The position numbers and the translations under genes are program-made. A stretch of 64,000 bases of DNA, taken from Diaprepes abbreviatus (taxonomy: Eukaryota; Arthropoda; Insecta; Coleoptera; Curculionidae). The DNA is taken from the NCBI GenBank assembly GCA_034092305.1, contig JASJET010000007.1:2666001-2730000 (forward strand), read 5' to 3'. Numbering within the stretch: position 1 is the stretch's first letter; each line of letters opens with the position of its first letter. The notes below the pieces were generated by a model. The model did no database searches. It worked only from the letters and a program-made list of their open reading frames with translations, and was not told the DNA's origin. Of this stretch, positions 27,584 through 38,000 are shown piece after piece.

Positions 27584-27665
<82 letters not shown>

Positions 27666-30238
27666 CTTTATTACAAAATAATGTACTTGATACTTCTCAT
27701 TTTGGCCGCGATTTAACCAGTTTAGTGTTTCTAAGATTTTTAAATTTTAACAATTTAGTTTGGTTTGTGTTAGATTAAGATATATTTCAGTAGTTGATTA
27801 AACAAAATTATCTACTAATTTCGATTGATAATATGGAAAAAAAACAATACTTACTATTTCAAACTTGTTAAAAGCTGCTCGTCCAATTATTCCAGAAATA
27901 GCAGTCAGTAGATAGGTCGTACAAGTAACAAAATATTTACCTAAAATACGAAATAAATTAGCAGATGAATATTTATTTTACATTTCGATTTCCAGTTCTT
28001 GATTCATGACTAGAGAACGAATTGGATATCTTTTGAAATTTGTAGAAGTTAATACTTTGAGATATCTAAATTCAACATTCTTAATTTTATTAGTTTTAAG
28101 TTTTTCTTCCTAGAAGTCACTAGTTTTCTTGTTTGTATAAGATACTGTAATAGAATCATAAGATGAGATAGTCTAACAAAGTAAAAAGAAACAAAAATAC
28201 GACGAAAACTGAAAAACTCCAAATTCTACGAAAAAATAAAAGACGTGAATTGCACTTTTTTTGTTAAAATTCTTAAGAATATGACCTTGAAGTCAATTTT
28301 ACTTAAATGAGCAAAGAGCTGTATATTTTAAGAACCAACGTTATCTCGGTCAGAAATTTGTAACATGAATTTTACTGATAAGTTTATTTTATAAAAACAG
28401 CATTTTCTAATTTTTAATAGGCTTGAAGATGATATTACTGATTTTTTTTTATTTGGCGTTTTGTCTTCAAGCACCTATCATCAAGCTTATTATTTTTAAT
28501 ACAGTCCTGATTTTCTAATGTCAAATTTTAAAAACTTCGTTTATTGTGAATTCATTGATGTATCACACATCATGGTTTAATTAATTTTTTAATATTTTTT
28601 ACCATTATTACGAAGTTTTTAAAGACAAGCCTATTTCCTAGAGCTTACTATACGCTGTTTTAATTTTTATTTAATTTAAAAAAATAACAATTCAAATTAG
28701 ATTTCTAATTATAGTGTTTGCCAATAAATAAAAAATATTATAATGAAGGTGTAGTCTAAGGATCTAAGCTATAATTTTGGTTTCCTATTTATGGGTCCAA
28801 TTGCAAAAGCCTCGAACTATTCCATGGAAATGTTTGCGACTATCGGTAGAAGCGAAAATCCCATTGATGGCCTCTCATCCTGGCTGAAGAAATTTTCCCT
28901 TTTTTGAAAATAGAAATTGGTCAAAGTAGTCAAGTATAAATAGTTGTGTAGCTTAAGAATTTGTTTAATTTCATTTGAAAACGGCCCGAAATAACTTCTA
29001 TCCGAAACGTCGTGATATTCAACAAAATATAAAGGCAATGAAAGTCCAACAGTTTCCTAAAGCTTATTATACATTGTTTTAGTTTTTGTTGAATTAAAGA
29101 AAATATAACAAGACAAACTAGATATTTAATTATAATGTTTGCCAATAAATAAGAAAAATATTAATTGATTGTTATTAAAACTATTTGTCTTTGAATAAGT
29201 GATTATTTAAAATAGAAAATATCCCAAATTACTCACAAAAATATTTCTTTAACAACACCATAAAAATTTCAGATTGAAACAGAAGAAGAGCTGAGAAGAT
29301 TCGTATATCACTAGTAATGCTAAACAATGAATTAGATTCTATAGTTTTCAAGTATTGCTTAAGAGAATGATTGCAATCTTTTGACTCTTTCTAGAATCTT
29401 AATTTCTTTTATTTTGATGTTCGTGTTAATAATATTTATATTTTCCATATCACTGTTTTTTTATTTATTTTTTATTGTTAATAGTTATTGGTTGGTCATT
29501 AAATTAAATTGTGCATCAATATTTTATTAATATTAGTATGCTTAACCTAATAATTGAATCAATTTTTATAAAAGTAAATAAGTACAAGTCCGTATTTCAA
29601 AAATTTCCTCAGAATGAAAAGGTTTTTTAAAATATGACATTGGAAAATGAGGCCGTATTTAATAACTTGATGATAGCTGCTCAAAGACGAAAGATCAAAT
29701 AAAAAATTGGTAACGTCATCTTTAAGCCCATTAATATTTGTTGTAAGAAAATTATATTGGTTTCGCTTTAACATTGAAATTTACGACAGAAAAAAATATC
29801 CTTTAAAATCCCAAAATTTTGTTTGACACTGTAACACTAAAAGTCCTATCAAAAATTTCGAACAATTATATTGCTGCTTCTGATACTAGGCAATTTTTTT
29901 TTCTATTTACCCAAATCCTTATTTATTATTTTCATGCCGAGATTTTCACACTGACCATCCTTATTTTGGACACCGTATATGTTTATGTGCTTAAATTTTT
30001 CCATAAAAACTATTATTTTCTAGAATTTTTATTTGCATTTCTTCGACTGACTGACCATATTTAACAGTGCAACTTCATTTATTACTTATTTTATGTTTTG
30101 AGAAATTGTCTTTAAATTTTTTTATATATTGGTAGGTATGTATGCATAGTAATGTTTTCTAAGCATTATTGGAATTTTATTTTATTATCTTTTTAAATTT
30201 AAGTTTACGGTAGCATTGAAGAAGAAATATAAGTAATG

Positions 30239-30316
<78 letters not shown>

Positions 30317-33300
30317 TTATTATTTTATTGTGATATCATCTTGGGGTTTTCTTTCTTATATTTACTTACGACGTTTTGCACATCACGTTGTGCTTTTTCA
30401 AGTTTTTTTTCTTAAACAGAAGATTTATATACATTAAAAACATTTTAAACACACTCAAACATCTTAAAATATTGAAAAGTTTTGTTTAACATATTACATT
30501 TCATTTTAAAATCATCAAGAGATACAACTAGAAATTTTTTTAGATAACCTACCTTGGAGTTTGTCAGTTCAAGAATATTAAAATTATATGAACCTGAACT
30601 TTTAATCGATTAATATAGTCGAAAAAGGATATTCGCCAGTGGTCAATTTTATTAGCGAGGTTAGCAAATTAATAATTTAAAAAATAATTGCTCATAATTT
30701 TTTTTCTTAAATTATATATTTCGGTGACAGTTAATAGTGAAAAAAGCATGGCAGAGATTTACTCCCCGAAACTTACCCTTAGCGACAAAAATAGGGTTGA
30801 GATTAGAACTATATTTTTTATTTCCGACCCTGTAGGTTACAATGAGAATTTTATTTTCTTAAATTATTTAGTTCGAGGACAGTTCATTGTAAAAAAAGTA
30901 TGACCGCGATTTACTCTCCGGAACCTACCCTTAGCGACAAAAATAGGGTTGAGAATAGAATTATATTTTTTATTTCCGACCCTGTAAGTTTCAATGAGAA
31001 TTTTATTTTCTTAAATTATTTAGTTCGAGGACAGTTCATTGTAAAAAAAATATGGCCGCGATTTACTCTCCGGAACCGACCCTTAGCGAAATAAATAGGG
31101 TTGAGAATAGAATTATTTCTGTTATTTCCGACCCTGTAAGTTGCAATGAGAATTTTATTTTCTCAAATTATTTAGTTCAAAGACAGTTCATTTTAAAAAA
31201 AGTATGTCCGCGATTTACTATCCGGAACCTACCCTTAGCGACAAAAATACGGTTGAAAATAAAAAAACTTTATTTTCCTACTCTGCAAGTTTCAATGAGA
31301 ATTTAATTTTTTTTTCTTAAATTATTTACTTCGAGGACAGTTCATTGTAAAAAAAGTTTGGCCGCGATTTACTATCCGGAACCTACCCTTAGCGACAAAA
31401 ATAGGGTTGAGAATAGAATTATTTTTGTTATTTCCGACCCTGTAAGTTTCAATGAGAATTTTATTTTCTTAAATTATTTAGTTTAAAGACAGTTCATTGT
31501 AAAAAAAAGTATGTCCGCGATTTACTATCCGGAACCTACCCTTAGCGACAAAAATAGGGTTGAAAATAGAAAAAATTTATTTTCGGACCCTGCAAGTTTC
31601 AATGAAAATTTTATTTTCTTAAATTATTTAGTTCGAGGATAGTTCTTTGTAAAAACAGTATGGCCGCGATTTACTCTCCGGAACCTACCCTTAGCGACAA
31701 AAATAGGGTTGAAGAAAATAATTCTATTCTCAACTCTATTTTTGCCGCTAAGGGTAGGTTCCGGATAGTAAATCGCAGCCAAACTTTTTTTACAATGAAC
31801 TGTCCTCGAACTAAATAATTTAAGAAAATAAAATTCTCATTGAAATTTGCGGGGTCGGAAAAAAAAATCTATTTTCAACCCTATTTTTGTCGCTAAGGGT
31901 AGGTTCCGGATAGTAAATCGCGGACATACATTTTTACAATGAACTGTCCTCGAACTAAATAATTTAAGAAAATAAAATTCTCACTGAGACTTACAGGGTC
32001 GGAAATACCAAAAATAATTCTATTCTCAGCCCTATTTATTTCGCTAAGGATGGGTTCCGGAGAGTAAATCGCGGCCATACTTTTTTTACAAAGAACTATC
32101 CTCGAACTAAATAATTTAAGAAAATAAAATTTTCATTGAAAGTTGCAGGGTCGGAAAAAAAATTTATTCTATTTTCAATCTTATTTATTTCGATAAGAGT
32201 GGGTTCCGGAGAGTAAATCGCGGCCATACTTTTTTTACAAAGAACTGTCCTCGAACTAAATAATTTAAAAAAGTAAAATTCTCATTGTAACCTACAGGGT
32301 CGGAAATAAAAATATAATTCTATTCTCAACCCTATTTTTGTCGCTAAGGGTAGGTTTCGGGGAGTAAATCTCTGCCATACTTTTTTCACTATCAACTGTC
32401 ACCGAAATAAACAATTTAAGAAAAAAAATTATGAGCAATTATTTTTTAAATTAATAATTTGTTAACCTCGATAATAAAATTGACCACTGGCGAATATCCT
32501 TTTTAACCGACTTCTAAAAGAAGGAGGTTCTCAATTCGTCGACTATGTATTTTTTTTTATGTATGTACACCGATTTCTCCGGAACGGCTGCACCGATTTG
32601 AATGAAATTTTTACGTTATGTAAAGGAAGTTGCTGCGGTGGTCACATATCTTTTTAGATGAAATTGGTGCAGTAAAATCCAAGATGGCGCTTACAATATG
32701 GAGGCCAAAAAAAAATAATTTTGTCCGATTTTCTCCAAAATTGGTATGGAGAAATTTTCGGGGTTGTAACCAACGAATCTGAAATTATTTAAAAAAAATT
32801 CAGAATGGCGGATCCAATATGGCGGACAAAAAAATTTAATTTAGTCCGATTTTCTCCGAACTTGGTATGGGAGAGTTTTCGAGGTTGCACATAACGAATC
32901 TGATATTATTTTTAAAAAATTCAATATGGCGGATCCAATATGGTGGACGAAAAAAATCAATTTTGTGCGATTTTTACCAAAATTGGTAAGGGGGAGTTTA
33001 CGGGGTCGCATATGACGAATTTAAAATAATTTTAAAAAAATTCAATATGGCGGATCCAATATGGCGGACGAAAAAATCAATTTTGTCCGATTTTTACCAA
33101 AATTGGTAAGGAGGAGTTTACGGGGTCGCATATGACGAATCTAAAATAATTTTTAAAAAATTCAATATGACGGATCCAATATGGTGGACGAAAAAATCAA
33201 TTTTGTCCGATTTTCTCCAAAATTGGTACGAGGGAGTTTTCGGAGTCGCATATGACGAATCTAAAATAATTTTGAAAAAATTCATTATGGCGGATCTAAT

Positions 33301-34937
33301 ATGGCGGACGAAAAAATCAATTTTGTCCGATTTTTACCAAAATTGGTAAGGTGGAGTTTACGGGGTCGCATATGACGAATCTAAAATAATTTTTAAAAAA
33401 TTCAATATGGCGGACGAAAAAATCAATTTTGTCCGATTTTCTCCAAAATTGGTACGGGGGAGTTTTTGGAGTCGCTTATGACGAATCTAAAATAATTTTA
33501 AAAAAATCAATTTGGCAGATTCAATATAGTCGACAAAAAAATCGTTTTTGTCCGATTTTCTCCAAAATTGGTACGGGGGAGTTTTCGGAGTCGCATATGA
33601 CGAATCTAAAATAATTTTTTAAAAATTCAATGTGGCGGATCCAATATGGCGGACGAAAAAATCAATTTTGTCCTATTTTCTCCAAGATTGGTATGGGATC
33701 TCACATAAAGAAACTGAAATTATTTTTAAAAAGCTCAATATGGCGTATCCAATATGGTGGATAAAAAATTAATTTATTTTCTTTAAATATCGATATTGGA
33801 AGGTTTTGGAGCCTATATTACCAATCTAAAATTAATTTGAAATTTAAGATAGTGGATTTTCTATGACAGACTAAATATTCGTTTGACCCAATTTGATTGG
33901 TATTTGGAAAACTCTAAGAACTAAACAATTTGTAGTGGTTCATTTTAGGGTGATTTACAACTTTTGATAAAATGAGTACTTTTTTGCCAGTTTGGAGTCA
34001 TTGCGAGGTACACTAATCTCGATTAGTACTTAGTTCAAATAATTTATGAATATCATAATGAATTCTAAAACTAAAAATAGAAAAATAAAATTTTTATAAA
34101 AAAATTGAACCAACTTCTTAAAGTGCGCTAAAAAGTGAAAAATAACCATAAATTATTATATGAAATTGAACTTTTTGAAGTCGGCGCCAAATTATTTGTA
34201 CACGACATAAATAACTACAAATTATGGTAAGAAAGCAATTACAAATAAAGTATTTTTAATCTGTTTATGTAGATCACATTTTGTCAGGTATTAGTTTGGC
34301 GCCGACTTCAAAAAGTTCAATTTCATATAAAAATTTATGGTTATTTTTCACTTTTTAGCACACTTTAAGAAGTTGGTTCAATTTTTTTATAAAAATTTTA
34401 TTTATTATTAAATATAGATATTAATTGTTTTGGGAATCGGTGTGTTTTATTTTGGGATCTAGTTGTTTCCTGTTTTCGATACTATCATCGCTTCTTCTTA
34501 CCGACGGGCCTAAAACAGGTGGCGCTTTGAATTTATATAACCCCCCTAATCTCTGGCATGCTAGCCTAGGCACTGCCCTAAAAGAAGGAGCGATCAACAC
34601 TAACAAAAATAACCACCTGTGCAGAAGCATTAAATATTTAATTTTTATTCATTCGTTTTCATTTTAATTCTTTTTCTCTCCCGTGATGTAGCAATATGTC
34701 TTAATTTGATGTGATGGAATTTTTTTTGACCTATTTCTTTGGATAGTATTTTCTTTATATTAAAAAAATTTTTACTTCCATAGTGTCCGGAATATTTTAT
34801 AGGATTAGTACAGGGTATAAAACAAGTTCATGACTTTTTCTGTTCATCTTATCATTTATAGCGTTTTTTCCTTTTTGGGGTCTTGAGTTAATATTTTGGT
34901 GAGATATCCAAATAAAATAAAAAATATACCAAGAAAA

Positions 34938-35007
<70 letters not shown>

Positions 35008-38000
35008 TGAATAAATCTTAAAATGTTTCTCTGGGTATTGAGGATCTCTTTGCCATTTTTGGACATTTCATACAAGGAAATAATTCTCTCTTTTCCATTA
35101 TTAACAACGATTTTGGTTACTGTACAATCGCTTTGTTAGTTTCTCTAAGAATACTTACTTCCCCATACGCTGTCAGTACCATAGTATTCAGAAACAACTA
35201 GAGTTTCCAAGGCACTATGTGGAACAAGATACAGTAACGTCAGGCTAGTTATTACTGGCCAAGAACACAACAAAATTTCTCTAAAGTCTGAAAATCTTGG
35301 AATTCGCTTCCTTGTAGAGTCCTTCATACTTTTTGTGTAATATCTAAAAAAATTAATTAATATTACTTAATAATGTAACTACATACAATACTAATTGAAT
35401 GAAAATGGTTCCAAAATGAATGAAACAGAGGAAAAGTTTACAAGGTTGCAATAAAATATAGAGGGTGTCCCAGCAAAAGGTGTTCACCCGGTTGTATGCA
35501 TTTTTGGGGATATAGGCTAAAATGCTTATTTTCGAAGGGTATATATTTTGCCCCCATTACCAGCCATTGAAAGAAGAAAATTTCCCCCTTAAAGTTTTGA
35601 ACTAAAAGAATGGGAAGTTTCATCACTGGTATTCATGTTTTTGTAATTGGTTTGCAGTTTTTGAAAAATCGCGTTGTGAATTGAGTCGTTGCATTCGGGG
35701 CTGTTAATTTTATTACAGCGTTTATTTGTACTTCCACTTTAAGGTACTTAGTTTTTTTAAGATTTAGCGATTTACAGTTCCCCACTGGAGGGTGAAATAT
35801 GCTTAAAAGCTCTAAGAAGAATACGAGTTCCTTCTTAAGACTTACAAAATTCCTTCAACTTTACAATAAATCGGTATTAAATCTAACACTATTTTGAAAC
35901 AAACAAAATTTTAAAAGAGACATTTATCTCCGAATAGGGATTGAATATGCAAGTCAAAATGTGTCGCTTTCGGAATCAAAATTGATGTATCCAACTAGTT
36001 TTTGGCTTACGTCCCTAGAAAAGCGTACAGCCAGACACAATATTTAATCACTTCTTTAATAGAATTATATATGTAAGTGAGGTAACGCGTAAATTTAAAT
36101 AAGGTGGATTTTATATAACGGATTAAATTTTGGCCCTGTCCGCTTTGCTCGAATATTGATATTTGGGGTGTTCTAGGGAAAATTTTTTTTTGGTACTCAA
36201 TTTAGTATGATTTCAAATAATTTTCGCGAAAATGAACACTTTTATGCGAGCTTGGACGTAATGGATATATTTTTGCTATTTTAAATTCACAGTGAATCAC
36301 TGGGTATCCAGTATTCACATAACAAAAGATAAGAAGATGCCTTTTGAGGTTTATTGACCTTTAACTCTTTTCAACTTGTAGAGCATTTGGAAAACCCATT
36401 AAAGAGATGAATAAAACAAGAAAATAATATATAAATGTTCCACAGGAAAAGACCTCTAAGTGTGGTCAATATATATGAAATTCGTAGCTCCCAGGAAAAA
36501 AAAATGAATGTACTATTGAATTATAAAATCTATTAAAACTTATATTCACCTTTTCAATAAGTTACCAAATAATTAAAAGACTGGAGAGCAACGATTATTT
36601 AACCAAAAACAACAGGACAGTAAGCCAAAAACCGCATATCCTCCGTAATATGGTTTCTAGCATAAAAAAAAAACATACGAAAACTATATATCCTGTATAC
36701 ATCGATTAGTATGTAGCTACTAAAATATTTTACGAATATCTATATACAAGTTAAACTAATAATTAAAAAAGTATCTTCTATAATCTAAATTTTAACATAG
36801 TCACTTTCATTAGGAACATCTTGTTTTAGGTTGAATTTAGTGCGATGTCAATGCGTTCATGCATCTTAACGGCTTGTTGATTGTACAATGGTTTATGTCA
36901 TCCCTGATATGTTATTATCTAGCTGTACCTATATTTTGAAATTAAAAATTTCAAACTACAGTAATTAAAAGCTGTAAAAATAATTAATTTTATTAATAAG
37001 ATTACTTTCGATTGCATACAACAAATTACACTTTCAATTTCTTATAGATAATTAATTAGAAAGATATAAAAAATCTTACAATATGAAGTACCACGTGATT
37101 GATTTTAAAAAAACCCTCCCCCGTCATATGATCAACCAGGATGTTTTTGCGAACCTCTCCCTTTCCTCCAGATGATCATGAGAGTAATAGACTGACTGCT
37201 AAACTAGTAAAGAAACAGACTAAGAAACACATGAATAGGGAGATATACCAATAGATAAATACCGCGACAAATATCAACAGAACGTCACATCTATATCGGC
37301 CAATGAATAAAACGGACTATTGCAGACAATTCGTTGGCTTACCTGAAAAATTCCAAACGTGAACTTAAGTAAAACAATACCATTGACATAGTCATAATAC
37401 AGCTTCCAGTAATAAAATATAATAAAGCTGCTCCAATTGTAGTGGGCACTGCGGTAATTGAAACCAGCCTCATAATAGCAGTAAACAATGAAGCTCCCCC
37501 TTCACCGACTAAATAAATCTTTAAATATTTATCCGGAAATTGTGAAACTGTTACCACATTTCCTGAGCTGCCAACGGACATCGAACAGCTTATGAGTGTC
37601 AAACTTACCGCGGTTAATCCGAAAAATAACACTTGCCCTAAAATAAAGTAAAAAAACGGATATTATTATATTCTTAATTATCGACATTTTAAAAATAAAT
37701 AAAACAAATTTGTACAGTTGTCACCATATGTTATTAAAAGTAAAACCATCGAATGCTAACATTTATTTTCTTCAAATTGCTTAAATATGTGATAATATTT
37801 CAGATAGTGGACAACCAGTGCCCCTCAATTTTTCACAAATTTTAAGGCAATCCTCAAATTCCACTTACGTAGTGTGTTCCATTGGCGGAAGAACGGGGGT
37901 GTAAGAGGTGAGGGTAAGACGATTATTGCTAGCCAACCTCACCAGCTCAAGAGATGATCTGTATTATCCGGTATAGCGTGCTACAGTATATAAATAGTGT

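Noticed and set aside
30688..32078. Several 60-84 aa ORFs beginning AIYSPEPTLS
   Set aside because: Each is one phase of the ~155 bp foldback repeat unit; the unit drifts in length and the frames break.
32690..33770. Regular ~120 bp repeats considered as a CRISPR-like array
   Set aside because: Units are contiguous with no unique spacers, diverged, in a eukaryotic intron.
35461..35640. Mariner-like end GAGGGTGTCCCAGCA as a full element
   Set aside because: No partner TIR or transposase found nearby; left as a possible lone end.
37339..37632. Isolated membrane protein genes at 37339, 38402 and 35145
   Set aside because: They are exons of a single ENT gene with matching splice phases, so not separate genes.
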